NCBI GenBank assembly: GCA_016801885.1
Contig: CM028890.1
Coordinates: forward strand, 11,586,001 to 11,650,000
Origin: Toxotes chatareus
Taxonomy: Eukaryota; Chordata; Actinopteri; Toxotidae
DNA length: 64,000 nt
Direction: 5' to 3'
Shown here in pieces: positions 1 to 13,330 of this stretch (positions are counted from its first letter, which is position 1; each line of letters begins with the position of its first letter). A program made the position numbers and the translations under genes. The notes under the pieces were generated by a model. The model did not search any database. It was not told the origin of the DNA and worked only from the letters and a program-made list of their open reading frames with translations.

Positions 1-544
1 TGTGCTGTGTGCAGTACAGGTATGATGTCAAGCAGAAGACTAATGCTTTTTTCCTTCTCTTTCCCAAATGGGAAATGATTCATTAGCGTTTGGTGATTTA
101 GAACGTGGCAGCACTGGCCGATCAATATGCATGGGCCCATCTGTCAATACGTGATTTCTGCTGGTAATTAGCTGATGTGGGCCAGTGGTTGTGAATATTG
201 CCTGGCAACTGACAGCCTGGTTGTTTCTGTCATCACTGGGGGGTGCACAGGTGGTAGTAGCTCACTGCTGATCGATAAAATGCCGGGCTTCAAGTCCCAA
301 ACCAGGTTCATAAAGACATTCTCCATGATAAAATATGGGGTAAAGAGGCATTTCTAAATTTTCAGGCATTTCCAAGAAGGGTTTAAATTTATACTCAAAG
401 AACAAACTCGTTCAATCATGAATCATAAATAATAACAAGGAAAGTCGTAGTTTTGCATAAACCTATAAACTAAACAGCCATTTTTTGTGAACATGCATTT
501 GCTCCAGAGGTGGAGGCTGCATCTCAGGCACTATTGAGAAAATG

Positions 545-645
545 TGTCAGATCACTCAATTACAACAACTCGAGACAGCTGGCAGCGAGACAATTAGGAG
601 TGTGAAGATGATAATGATGATTATGATGAACAAAGTTTTTAATTG
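545..645. promoter_or_regulatory. Candidate conserved non-coding element
   Basis: A complex, non-repetitive stretch with CAATTA-type cores near 557 and 590 and a GATGATAATGATGATTATG run near 606. It has no open reading frame of note and no simple-repeat character apart from the GATGAT tract. This composition is typical of vertebrate developmental enhancers bound by homeodomain factors. Conservation cannot be judged from one sequence, so the call is an inference from composition. Confidence 0.3.
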
Positions 646-1814
646 CTTTGTTTTCAAAGCAAGCAGATATGTATATGCTTTAGAGTGCAACCTTTTGTCT
701 GTTTCTGGCTAATGGGAATTTCAGCTTTATCTTACCATCACCTACTTACCATTAACTACAGTAATTTCAACAATGATCAAATCATCACTGCTGATAAAAA
801 GCCACATGTCTCAAAATTTGGACATTTAAAAAAAAAAAAAAATCAGATAAACTGAACAATGAAATGTTCCTTTATGAGTCGTGAAGATTATCCTACTTGA
901 GAAGCAAAACAAACTGCTTAAATATGAGAATCATCTAAAAAATATATTGTCACCATGGATGGATTACTGAGCAGGCCTACTGAGCAGAAGCCCTGAGGCC
1001 TGAGGGGTCACAGGGGTCAGGGAGCACCTGGGCAAGAGTCTCTGTTTGAGGCAACAGTTAACATTGCTTGGTGGAAAGTCAATCCAACATTTGGGCTACA
1101 AAGAGACATAAAACAACTAGAAACATACACAGAATGGCCACATGGAGACACAACATGGAGGGGTAAGGAGGCTTTTACACTACTGTCTTATAAACCATCC
1201 ATGATTGTCACAAAGCTGAAAACAGGATAGTTTTTCCTTATTCAGGGAATATCTGTTTTTAAAAGGACAACAAGGCTGCAGAGTTCGCAGCCTAAGAACT
1301 ACAGCAAATCACAGATGATCATCAAATTCACACAGTTCTTTTTCAGAAACTACAGAAACCACCACTATCAGGCAGACACACCAGAAACATTTGAATCCTT
1401 TGAGCTCCTTCCATTTAATCAACAAAATCCAGCTGGCAATTTATACGTATTGACTTTGTCTTGGTTTCTATTTTCTCCATTACACTAGTAGCAGCTCTCT
1501 GAGGAGATTTTTTTTTTTAACTGCACCGTCTCATGTCAATAAAACAATGCCATTCATTAAACTCTGCACATTAAATCCGGTTGCCTTTGCTCTCGAACAA
1601 TTTTTCTTCAGTGCATCACCTGAGCTGTGACATGTCTTTATTATTATATATATTCACTCATTTTATTCACACAATGTGTGTCCAAGTTCATAAGTTCACT
1701 CTCACAGAGAGAAAAGCCAACAAGCAGAGGTGGTGTAAACCCCTGCAGAAGGATGCCTCTCTGTCTCTCACTGGCATTTGCATATTAGAGTGTTTTCTGG
1801 GGAAAATGAGCTGT

Positions 1815-1945
1815 AGAAATTAATTCAGGATTAATTGGTGCCTTTATCTCGTTAGGACAATCTAATTTAGGGGATGATGGAATTGTTTAGACTCCCTTTT
1901 GCATAATTGGATTGCGGTGAATGGCTGTCATTACCGTCTTTTTAG
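1815..1945. promoter_or_regulatory. Candidate conserved non-coding element, homeodomain-site cluster
   Basis: Within about 130 bases there are at least four TAAT/ATTA-class cores: TTAATTC near 1820, ATTAATTG near 1831, TCTAATTT near 1861 and CATAATTGGATT near 1902. They sit in unique-looking sequence without tandem repetition. This is the strongest enhancer-like composition in the left part of the window. No reading frame explains it. Confidence 0.4.
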
Positions 1946-2054
1946 CATCATCTGTGGGTCCCCTCTCTCTCTTGCAGGCCCCAGCCTCATAAAAGGCGAT
2001 CATGTGTTACGCCAGTGTTTTGCTAACCCCTGGAACACACCAACCATGCTGCAA

Positions 2055-2190
2055 GAGGCAAGCATGTGGCTAACCGCGCAGCAGTGATTAACTCTCTTTT
2101 CAGAGCCATTAGCATCACAGCAAACAGCACGGCGTTGAGGAGATTTCACATGAACACATGAGCATGTGGCTAACAGCACAGCGATCATCG
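2055..2190 (+). repeat. Short imperfect direct duplication
   Basis: The phrase AGCATGTGGCTAAC followed by a GC-CAGC motif occurs at about 2062-2083 and again at about 2160-2182, roughly 98 bases apart. The sequence between them is not repetitive. It may be a small local duplication or a pair of related factor-binding sites. Confidence 0.45.
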
Positions 2191-3608
2191 ACTGTTAGAG
2201 ACAGCAATTAGTTTTTGGTCTGTCACGGTTCGTGGTTTGTAGTTCTGACAGGATTACTTGACCCCCTCCACCAACATGACATCACAAAAACTCTTCAGTG
2301 CTTTTTAAGAGGCTTTTCTTTCCTTTTCTTTTCTTTTCTTGTCCAGCACATTTCTGACATATTTCGCCCTTTCATTACTTCCACAATATCTCTGAGACAG
2401 TTTGGAGTAGGCTTTTTTTTTTTTTTTTCTTTAACGTGGGATGAAAATCAATAGGAGCGAAGCAAAGCTCATGTAAAGGATCACTCACTGGAATACCTGA
2501 TCTTCTCACTTCAACAACATTGATGTAACTATGGAAACAAGTTCCCCAGATGAACAGGGATATGCCTATCTCCTGACTAAAGGCTTTTTTATATATATCT
2601 CTCCCAGCTGGTTACCCTATACCACAACACAGGAGAAGCTTATATCTGCTGTTCCCCACTATGATATCATCATCATTTTTCTGAAAGCACAAATTGTATA
2701 GATATTATTCTGTGGGCCGCTCTCTGGTAAACAAGGCAGAGTGAAATCTAATCTATGGTGCTGATACTCAGGCTGTGCCAGGCTAATTGAGTTGATGTAG
2801 TCTGTCCCCGGAGGAGCTGGACATACAGTAAAGACAGACTCAATCAAGTCATATAGCTCATGTACTGTACTTACTGGAAGTGACTTGTGTTCATAGGGCC
2901 ACAGTTGTCAGTGATCACCATTCACATGAAGCTACTTGTTTTCTAGTTAACTACAATCTGACTATTTGCATGCTGTTAAATAAACTGCAGAAAAGAAACA
3001 ACAAGCTATGTCTGTCGTCATTCTCTATGCCCCCCCGTGATGCATACTGTGTCATGCTTTTGATGCATTTTAGCCCCCATCTCCCCGTCTAGTGCCATTT
3101 CCATTCTTTGCATAAATGCAGTCTAACAGTATTAAGTATTCATGCGTGTTGGGGAAGGTGGTGCCTGTCCTTCAGGGTAAGTGTCAGGTCTGCGTGCGGC
3201 ACAAGAAAAACCCCGGGGAGAGGAGAACATTAGGATCCATCAGCCTGACAGACAAATCATTCTCTCATGTAAACATAAATATGAGGGTATGTTTCCACCG
3301 CCATCCCACTATCTGTTGCTAGGCTACCTTGCATTAAGCAGTGTAGCTGTCCCTGTTCATTTTGCTCCAGGGATTCCAGCAATACCATCATATAACCTGC
3401 TGAGTCTTAATGAGAAGGCCTGCTCATATGAGTGGATATGAACATGGTGAGATGTGAAATTTATTCAAAACACAGGAATTCAGCTGTCTGTCAGCGTAGT
3501 AGTGGCACGGAAATGTTTATGAATTTGAAGTGTTTTGGAAAAAGAAGCTTTGAGGGAAATATTTCTCTGCACAAACACACCTGACACAAGAAAAGGTCAC
3601 AATGGATC

Positions 3609-3610
<2 letters not shown>

Positions 3611-3659
<49 letters not shown>
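3611..3659 (+). repeat. (CA)n microsatellite
   Basis: About 24 uninterrupted CA units. The frames that cross it (poly Cys-Val on one strand, poly Thr-His on the other) are artefacts of the repeat. Confidence 0.98.
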
Positions 3660-3664
<5 letters not shown>

Positions 3665-3864
3665 TGCATGCACTGATGCAATGTACAAAGACTCACACAC
3701 TCACATACACACTCACACAACAAACAATATGTGACGCCGAGCTCTATAAAGGTCATTTGTTGTTGAGAAATCACTGATCCCCAAATGCATTAACAAAGTC
3801 AATTAACTATTCTCCGACAAAGAAGAAAGGAACCCATCTCCAATAAAAATAGAGCACTGAGCAG

Positions 3865-3930
3865 CGTCCAAGCACCCCCACAATTACAACAACTGCGTCC
3901 CCAGATAATTATGTGAGCCATAAATGGAGA
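3865..3930. promoter_or_regulatory. Candidate conserved non-coding element
   Basis: Unique-looking sequence with CAATTACAAC near 3880, an AGATAATTATG motif near 3903 and a CATAAATGG motif near 3919. The composition resembles a homeobox/POU-type enhancer core. Assignment is by composition only. Confidence 0.25.
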
Positions 3931-4423
3931 GAGAAAGACAGTAGAAGGCAATGGTCACTGAGAAGAAAGAGCAGGGAGATGAGGGAAAGGAGCGCCAACA
4001 GCTGGTTTGAATAGATTGTGTGTGGGATGAATTAAAAAGTTGAACCTTTCCTTGGCCGTATTCAGATGTCTGCCTCTGGGTGATTAATCATGGCCGTCAG
4101 GACCTGTAATCCTTTTCAATGGGAAACAAATGCAGCCACTGTCCTCTCTTCTCCAAAGCGCCCAGGGCCCAGGGCCACCAGCCCGCCTGCCTGGTCACAA
4201 TACCTGAACCACAGAGAAGGCACCCTGGGGAGTGAGGATGTGTGGACACACTGTAATCTGCTCCAAACATGATAGGATGAACAAAAATGCCGGATTTCAA
4301 CAAAATTGTATGGCACCCTTTATTGGTTTTGTGCATCCTTTTTGTATCTCACAGTCAATAGTTGAGGCAGGTGGCACAACTACAGGCCCAATTGGTGAAA
4401 CGTAAATGAAGCAGCTATAATAC

Positions 4424-4430
<7 letters not shown>

Positions 4431-4496
<66 letters not shown>

Positions 4497-4590
4497 ACAC
4501 ACACACACACAGACACACAGACACACAGACACACACACACACACACACACAGACACACAGACACACAGACACACAGACACACACACACAC
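4431..4590 (+). repeat. Compound (CA)n/(CAGA)n microsatellite
   Basis: About 150 bases of CA units; the second half is interrupted at regular intervals by CAGACA units. Reading frames through it give runs of Cys-Val with Ser-Val interruptions and are not genes. Confidence 0.98.
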
Positions 4591-7500
4591 CTTTTGAGCT
4601 ACAGAAAAAAAGGATTTAAAGAAGCTCGTGACTGTGTTTCAGATGACAGTGGAGTTTTCTGTGTGTGACTGATATCAGTCCTTTCTGCTTGCAGCTGCTT
4701 TAGTCAGAGAACTTCCTGTCACGTTCCTACATGGTGGTAAACAGCTGATCTAGTTTAGAAAAGACAGTGAGAAAGTCAAGAGCCAGCAACGCTGAGAGCC
4801 CGGGAGAAGAAAGTGTGTCATCAGCATAAAAATAGAAGCCCGCTAACGAATTCCTAATCATATCCCCCATTTCCTCGAGGGGCTATGCTAAAGAGGTTAA
4901 AACACCAGCCGGTAGATGAGAATATGTGGTGCATTAGCTCTAGAGATTATTTCTTGGCATTCCAAAGATTTTTCAGTGTTATTGATTGTTAAATTCACCA
5001 TTATCTCCCCCGAACTACAACACATGACTATTCTCTGTGCAGCTATGTATCCTTTCTGCAAATGTTAAAAGCACAATAATGGGGAGTAATTTCTCCTCAA
5101 TTTCTAACAGTAGTGAGGGTATCAGGGCTGCTTTGTGCCTATGCTGTCAATCAATCAGGTGAAAATAATATCTTAAAAGCGAAATGCACCACTTGCACAT
5201 CAAAGGCAGTGGAAAAGCATCAATCTTGACTTAAGCTTGACTGAATCAAGTAATGCCTGTGTGGCTTTTACGAGTGAATAAACTGAATGCCCTTCAAAAT
5301 AGCGCCCCCATACTGATTGTAATGGTGTATATGACCTCAGACTAATCACCTAAAAAAAACTTAGTACTAAAAAATCCTTTGTATCTAACAAAAGACAAAT
5401 GTCAGTGTTCCCACTGAGTGAAAGAGCGTATATGTGTGAAAGGTTGTGAGGGTAGTAATTCAGCGCGGCTGCAGAAGGTGGTGTATGTTGGCAGCATGGC
5501 AGACTGTGGAGAATGGGCCACGGCCAGCCGTTTCCAGAGCCTTTGTGTGTCTCTGTTTGACCAGGCGTCTCCTGGTCCACAGGAGCACAGCTTCAACACA
5601 TCTAGCAAAGGAACAAAGCAGCCATTATCAGCTCTATCTCATCCCCACCCTGCCTCGACTCACTGACACCCTGGGACAAACAGTGGCAGGGCCCAGCCGT
5701 TCAGTTTTGCTGGGGGACTCTGACGCGGACACTGAAGCGGACTGGGAGGTCCATTAAACACATAGGCGACACCTTAGCTGTGGACAAACATCAACACAAT
5801 AGCATGCAGCGCTGGTTGCCACGGAGATGGGAGAAAACAGAGTACAGCGCCAGCGGTGACAAAGAAAGGGAGGGGTCAGGCATCATGGGCCACTGGCAAG
5901 TGAAAAGGCTCTGCAAACTGCCCTGAGAAACACAACACCCTTTCTGGCTTGTGTCACAAACACTGTATACTTAAAGCATCCATTCAGTGACATGTAGAGA
6001 ATAACATTAAGAACAAGTCTGCTGTGTACAGGTCTTCATTATTCTGGTGTAATGTGAGCTGTTAGCTAATAAGAGTAGAAAACAGAAAACAAAAAGAAAA
6101 CAGACATATTAGCAGCTTGGAGTTGATAAAGTTTTAGTTTAAAAGCATCATCAGGAGCAGGTAAAGTAAAATCAAAAGCTTTAAACTGCTCATGAGTCAG
6201 TCTTTTTGTTTGTTTAATTGTTTATTTGTTTGAGATAACCTTCTTGTGAGATATGGTCCAAATATCAGTGGCTTTCTGTTTGCTAATAAACATTGCACAG
6301 CAAATGAAAACAGGCTGCGCTGTGTAGCAGACCTGCTATAAACCAGTTGACCACTCATTCAAATACAAGAGTGACACCTAAAACACTACACATGTATCCA
6401 TGCATGTTGAGAAATGTATGACCCTTGGTTCTCTTCTTACTTACTCACTGGTCAAAAAACAAGTTTTTAAATTTATATTCACATTACATTATTTATAAGT
6501 TAACATAACTGAAAATGAATGTACTAGCTCCATGTCCAAGTCAAATGGATTTTCATCTGAACATGACGATTGTGCTCTCACAAAGGACTATGCGGTGGAG
6601 AGTTTAGACACTAAAGTAAGTTTCTGCAATAGATGCTATATAGATGCTTTGATCTTTCCCTTTTTGAGTGGAGAAAATTCTCCTTCTCCTTATGCTAACA
6701 GACTGTATTCAAAGAAATGCACTATTGTCTTAAAACCTCAACAAGGCTTTTTTATTTTCTTCATGAAAAGCCGGTATTCTGGAAATACAGGATGTCACAA
6801 TCACAAGGTTGTGTTATCAATCTGTTAACGGGAGCTGTTTTTGTTTATTAATGATGAATGTCTCACGTTGCCAAATGGTCTGACTTTGGTAATGACCACA
6901 GGTCGGTGTGTGACCACGTTTCTGATTTTATGCATAAATTGTGACAGTACAAATGAGGGTAGTGGAGAGAGAGAGAGATGAGTGAAAAAGTCAAAGGCGT
7001 GGCTTAAAAATGTGTGTACGCATTCATACACACAAAGAAGAGTTTACATGTGTCTGTCAGTGTCTTTAGTGGATGCTGATGTGAATGAGGTAAATCCAGA
7101 TCACTGAATTACAAAGCCTATTATTTTCACAAACCCCAAGTGAACTGGTGTTATAACATTGTGCAGCTGCTTAGCATATCAGAGTGTGATGTTTCTGAGG
7201 CTGAGACGTTTACAACTTACCAGTTATACGTTGGGTATCTGTCTCAGATTTCATATACATTAAAATATTATATCCTCTTGCTGGCATGCTACAGTTAAGT
7301 ACTCTATGTCTAAATCTAGAAATGCCAATTTTTACAAACACAAATCATAATCATAAAGTAATTCCAAATGTGTGGAGTTGAGATTTTGCCTTGAGATGAT
7401 GATTCCATGTGTAAGTCCAATTCAAAACAGCATGGGCCAAATTAAATTGGACATGTTAGCTGAGTGTACGAATACACTTGAATTTATTGAGGGTATAGGA

Positions 7501-7747
7501 AAATTGGCCACATATTCAGTGGCTATTCTTGCTTTAATTCAGTTTTCATTCAGCACAAACTGTATGTGGTGATTTATGGTGCTTTTCTGCATCACAAGCT
7601 CTTGCTGTTCAAGCCTGCTTTCTGTCTCTTTTTCACTTATGACTGGCGAATAAAACCTGTCGATACAATCATCCCCTCTGACCTCTGAATCTGACAGCAT
7701 GTCTGCTAAACACTTCAAGTATAAGACTCAGAGAAGCAAGTCAGTTT

Positions 7748-7795
7748 TCCCCTCTCTCCCTCCCTCCTCTTTCCTTCCCTCTCTTCTCCTCCTGT
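7748..7795 (+). repeat. Polypyrimidine tract
   Basis: A run of nearly pure C/T (CCCTCT, CCCTCC and TTCCTT units) about 48 bases long. It is low-complexity sequence and explains the Arg/Glu/Gly-rich open frames on the minus strand here. Confidence 0.8.
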
Positions 7796-9379
7796 ATTGC
7801 TTGTGTGCACAGCTCTTCCTTCTCTCCACCTGCCTGAGCTGCTGTGGCCTTGTCTGAATCCTCTGAATTCCCAGTCCACTGCAGTGTATCCGCCTGGAAA
7901 CACCACAGATGCCAGCACTTGGTAAGTTGCAAAAAAAAAAGAAAAGAAAAAAAAACATGAGGAAAGTGATGGGATGAAGATGTCAGTTATGGCAAATAGA
8001 ACTCTGTCACACTCCTATAACATCTCTGTCACTGATTATCAGACCGGAGAGTCGAACACACACACAGTCATACACATACACAAACAATGTCAGCGTGATG
8101 ATCATAAGCACAAGAGGAGCTCTAATAACACTGAAGGCACCAGGCAGCACAGATTTGGAAATTAAATAGGATGTTTTACTGAAGAGACAGGGGTGTCATT
8201 GTGGAAGGGAACAGTGGAACTAAGTTAAATTTAAAGATTTAAAAAAATAAATATTCAGCATTGCATCCCTAAAACACTGTCAGACAATTTAAAAGAACAA
8301 AGGATCAAAATCAGTCCTTCATAACCAGTGGTATTACTTTCTATATTTCACACATTGTTCTTCTTTGTCAAAACCTGGAGCCTCAGGTATGTTATACTAG
8401 TAGTGGGCTCATATTACCTTGACCGGCTAGCTTGCAGCAGAGATCTGAGATCAGAAATTGCTACAGAGGTCTGGCAAACTCATTTCTTTTTTAATCCACG
8501 ACCCCATATTTTTTTATTTTCAAATTCAGCCTTCAGACCCAAGAGATTCAGCGTCAAGTGACATCACTTGAGTCAGTTTATCCGATTTTGTGCAGCTGCC
8601 TTTGAAGCAAAAAGAGGCTTCATACAATGTTTTTCACATGTGCACTAGTGCTCCTGGAGACCTGTAAACAGACTTTGCTGTCTTTCAACTGTTTAATTTC
8701 ATGGACAAGAATTGTTTGACTTTATTTCCAATTGTATTTTATTTTCAATTGTAAAGCAGTTGCAGGTTTGGTTTTCCTGTGAGCCACACTGCTGAAACAC
8801 TATGGCTTTTGCTGTACTGTTAATATTGTCATTTGAACATGATCCAGTGGCTCATGGTTTGAAATCTGTGGTTGAAAACAGGCAAGGCCTCAGCATGGAT
8901 TTCATATCTAATTTATTTCTGTCCAGACAGCGGTCTGAGTGAAGGGAGGGTCTTAAAGCACTTGGTTTGTTTTTCTTTAGTCCTTTGGATTGGGAAAGAA
9001 GGATCACGGGGTGAGGAGTCAAGGGGAGGACAAGGTGACTGATTGAGCCGAGGCATTAGGTCAGAGTCGAGCAGCCGCATCAAACCGCACTAAGACTCTT
9101 CTCACAACTAACTATGATCAAATACATCATCCGGCTCTGTCAACACATGTCTCCAGCTGGACGCTATATCACTTCCACATGTGCATATGGGCCTGGCTAC
9201 ACAGCAACACACATTAACGGTCTTATCAGCACGCAGCTCACAGAGGACCGCTGACAAAAGCAGCGTTTCAGCGGAATAATGGATGCATGAAATCAATCTG
9301 TGAGTTTCAAAAGGTCATCATGTGCGAGGGAAACCATATCATCTCTAAAAGGGTCCACAAAAAGAGATTCAACAACAGG

Positions 9380-9700
9380 ACATTAATTGAAAACGGGTGA
9401 ACACGAGTTGAGTTGTTTTAAAATTCGAAACATGTGTGCTTTATGCATTAGCCAGAAATTAATGCCGCAATCATCACTAGTCGCTATTGGGATGAGAATT
9501 AATCTACACCAATCGCTCCATTTCAAAGAAAAGTATCACAAAGTACATGATTCTTTTCAGTATTCTCCCAACATTCATCCACAGTATTTTCAATACAGAA
9601 TTCAATTATGCAGAACACCTGAACAAACAATATCTCACAGCCAATTATTCAGCACCTTGGAAACCATTGGCAAACAAATTAGCAATGTTAATGTGAGAGA
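9380..9700. promoter_or_regulatory. Candidate long conserved non-coding element
   Basis: About 320 bases of unique-looking, AT-rich sequence dense in homeodomain/POU/forkhead-like cores: ATTAATTG near 9381, GAATTAATC near 9496, CAATTATGC near 9603, CAATTATTC near 9642 and GGCAAACAAATTAGC near 9670. A 172-codon frame opens at 9387 on the plus strand, but the predicted peptide has no recognisable domain, no signal peptide and no partner exon. An absence of stops can simply reflect strong constraint on an enhancer. Confidence 0.4.
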
Positions 9701-11459
9701 GTGTCTTGATATTTTTGGCTCTGTGTGCGCTCACAAAGGCAGCAACCCCCCGTCCCCCCTCCTCCAATCTGTTAAACATATTGGACTTGATTTGCGAATA
9801 AAAAAGAAAATTTCAGGTGTCAGTGTGCCCCCTCTTCCTCAGACGAGAGTCATCTTCAGACTGCGATTGCCAATTTCTACGTTCATTACAGTCAGATGCT
9901 TCTAGATCATAAGAACTGATGTTTTTGACTACAGACAGCCTTATTTCAGCTTCAGTTTGAGCAGTGCTATTCTGGTTGACATTTCAGCTTCCAGACAGAA
10001 CAATGAAAAGCTACCATGAGATATCTTGGCAAGGCTACTGCCCTGTGTATTGATTGGGCAAAGGCCCAACTTCCCCTCACTAAAAAGAGATTAAAATATC
10101 AGACTTGTCTAAGACATTTATGGAGTCTGTGACCTCAGCCAATGCTAAAGTGGAGTACATACATCATAGTCCATCTCTGTGAACGGCACTGAGGCCTGAG
10201 AAGCACTGACAGAGAGAGGAAAGAGCCTGAACATTCAACTACACCTTCATGGGCTGATGCAGAGGGGATTTAGCTACAAGTCGTGGGTGTAAATCAACTT
10301 AGTTGCTGTTTCATTAAAAATTCACACCACGTTGTTGCATGTAAATGTTTAACACTGTGAGTGTTGTCTAGGTTGCTTCTCTTACACCTTTTTTTTTGTT
10401 AAAATGGATGAGATAGATTCTGTGGGAAAGGCAGGGAGACAAAAGCGTGAAAGATGTGTGTATCCATTCACAGCTCCAGAGGACCATCATTATAGAGCGA
10501 GCAGGTCCTGTCAACGTCTTTTCATTACATGGTCCCATATATCCACCCCTGGTGTCCAAACGGTCCGCTCTGTCGCCTGTCAAGAAAAGGCACTCTCGGG
10601 GAAAGTCCTCCTATCTCCCCGATCCCCCTCACCACGCCTGATTCCAGACTGCGAGGCGGGAGAGGCCAGGCAGAAAGGGAGGAATCGTGTTTGCCATCAA
10701 CAGCTCAAGAGAGTAGCATGGCAGCAAGATTGATGACACCCTCCCAGAAAGTAACAAAAGAACTCCTGTGCACGAGGGCCCGCTTATGGGGCTTGATAGA
10801 GTTGTCATCCTCTTAATAAACAGCTCTGATATGTCAGTGGCAGTGGCAGCAGGGACTATACCACACTCACCCATCAAGCCATGGGCAGGACCACCTACTG
10901 GCATCACAGCACTCACACCCGTGGGCGATCTCTCCATATGGAGGCCCGTGTGGGCGTGAGCAGGGCGATTACTGGAGAAGAATAAATAAATGACAAAACA
11001 ACGCGTGCAAAATTGAGGACGTAGTTGAAAAATACTGTGCAACTACTGTAAACAACTACTTTCAATGGAAAGAAGTCAGTAAACGCTGTTTATGATACAT
11101 ATACACATATTCATGATGTCATCAAATTCCCAATATAAAGCTGTTCTCATTTACATGTTTTTATGTTTCTGTTGCCAGACAACAGAACAAATATGAAATG
11201 AAATGCGGCCCAGTAAGACTGCATGTTAACCAGGGGTCACTGCCATGCTATTTCCAGTCTAAGTTAAAAACAACAGCTGTTCTGCAATTTCGATTATATT
11301 TACAATGATCACTCAGAGAGAAAGTCTGAGGTGCACCTGCACAGGGAAAGCCCGACTTTGCATTTGTGGGGCAATTCTGGCAACTCTCCTCTATGTAAAG
11401 TAGCTAAGGTTTGTCCGAAATGTTGTTAAGTTTGTCACCAGGAGGTACTTCATAAAAAA

Positions 11460-11484
11460 AAAAAGTGTGTGTGTGTGTGTGTGT
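11460..11484 (+). repeat. (GT)n microsatellite
   Basis: A short GT run directly following a poly-A tract (about 11453-11463). Simple repeat. Confidence 0.9.
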
Positions 11485-11565
11485 GGTAACACTGCCTGTG
11501 AACACTCCTGAATGATGTAGTAGAAACTGCTTGTGCCAATTCAAATTTCATTTCAAAAGAGCAAA

Positions 11566-11640
11566 AGCCAATGGGGAAACTCCTACACTCAACCGGGCCA
11601 ACCAGTGGTGTAACCTCTTCACTCAGTCAGTCAATAGGCA
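11566..11640 (+). repeat. Interspersed repeat copy A
   Basis: This segment aligns by eye with 29609-29680: both share GGGGAAACTCC, a CAxTCAxCCGG block, CCAGTGGT-TAA and a TCAxTCAGTCA tail in the same order and spacing. Two diverged copies in one window indicate a dispersed repeat family. The family was not identified. Confidence 0.7.
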
Positions 11641-13007
11641 ACAGACATTCACGTGTATAGGGGCTTTCCGTGCTGCTGTGGGCCAGCCAAACATCTCCTC
11701 AGTCAGTGTGAAGATGGTTAGCATTGTTTAGCTTAGAATTAAAACCAAAAACAAATTTAGCAGAAGAGTGAAACCATATACAATTTACGAATGCAGGTAA
11801 AAACTATAAATAAAACTAACACTGTAAAACATAGAATATCAGCTATTATAATAAAGCATGATACAACCATTAGCGCTTAAAACTGCAGTTCACGGGAGCA
11901 TGAATTCTGTCTTCACTGTGTAGGAAACAAGACCAAATTGAAAAACTGAAAAACAAAATAAAGGCAGCCAAGTTTTATCAGCTGTGGCCATCCCACATGA
12001 ATTTGAGAGACCAGGATGACAAACACACAAATTCATGCCAAGAAAATGGAGCAAAAAATCATTTTATATAGTCTGCCACTTACAATTTTCACTTATTTTT
12101 CACCAGAAACGTTGTTGTCTCTGTCACGATTCAATCTGCAGCACACTCCCCTCACGCTGTATAATACCTAGTTAAAGCCAGCAGGGTGTGAAATGGTATT
12201 TGGAAATAAATGAAACTGACTATGAAACAGTGGAGTTGGGAGATATTGCCATGTCAAGATGACAGACAAGTCCTGGAATGGAGCAAAAAAGTTATTATCC
12301 CAAAGAAGAGCCAGGCTGGATTAAATATAACCCATGATGCCTCACGCTGCTCTGCCTTCATCCTCGCAGAAACTGGAGAGAGAATATAGACAAAAATCAC
12401 ACAAAGGCAACGGTCTCAGTGGTGCCTCGTGCTCCTGTTGATTTTCATTTGAACAATCGATAGTATTTCATGCTGCTGCGCCAATAAGTGTTATTGCAAA
12501 GTGTTTGGTTATTGATGCTCCATATAAAGTGTTTTGAAGGAGCTTTAGAGGAACACAGTCCCTCAGGGCTCCTCCTGGCCTGATTTACAGCTGAACTGAT
12601 GAGTCACAGAGGACATGCTGGGTATTGAAATAGCGACAAGTATGTTGTCAGCCTTATTAATTTTTAAGGTAGAGTGTTGTCCTGTGGTTTGTAGAGGACA
12701 TGAAGATATATGATGTCCAAGGGATCATAGGGGTTAGGGCCTAATTGTAAAAAGGCTGAATGGGGTGAAGGTGTAAGATGAGCGGATGGTTATTCATCAA
12801 CCTTTGTGCTGAGTGTCGATCTTGCAAACCAGGAAGGGAGTTTTAAAGTGTGGAGAGAAAGTTTGAGGTGCACTTCACTCAAAATCCATTTCTGAAAATA
12901 TGCACCTGTAAATTACATTTCCACAGCAAGAGTCACAGAGTCAAAACATCCTTAATTTGCATCTCTGACTTTAGAAATATCCCCTCAATATGTTATATTG
13001 ACATTGG

Positions 13008-13041
<34 letters not shown>

Positions 13042-13311
13042 GCACCTGTCCTGTCTGTTCAATAGTCTCCATAGAGGTGTCCGGTTATATTTTGACAGCC
13101 AGATAACATTACGTCATGCAAGATCTGACACATGATCATTTTTTTAATCACAGTTAAGAGAATTACATTGTAAAGAGCGGTTTTGATTGAATGCATGGAA
13201 TGTCTACAAAAGAAAAATGTACAGGTGAAGGTTAAAAAGCTACTGACACAATAACTCAAAATAGAAACCATGGACTACAGTTCTGCCAGATGAAGTATTA
13301 TATTGGTAGCT

Positions 13312-13330
13312 GCTGCCCTCTACTGGTACA
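13312..13330 (-). promoter_or_regulatory. CTCF-like motif
   Basis: On the minus strand this reads TGTACCAGTAGAGGGCAGC, which fits the vertebrate CTCF core CCASYAGRKGGCRSY at every core position. Occupancy cannot be known from sequence. Similar CCCTCTAGTGG phrases also occur in some fish repeats. Confidence 0.45.

Noticed and set aside
4297..4590. Cys-Val-rich open frames
   Set aside because: Pure translation of the CA microsatellite.
9387..9905. 172-codon open frame as a protein gene
   Set aside because: No domain, signal peptide or partner exon. The composition fits a regulatory element better.
10629..11042. 137-codon minus-strand frame and overlapping plus-strand frames
   Set aside because: Overlapping frames on both strands with no recognised motif and no splice context; probably chance in a GC-richer patch.
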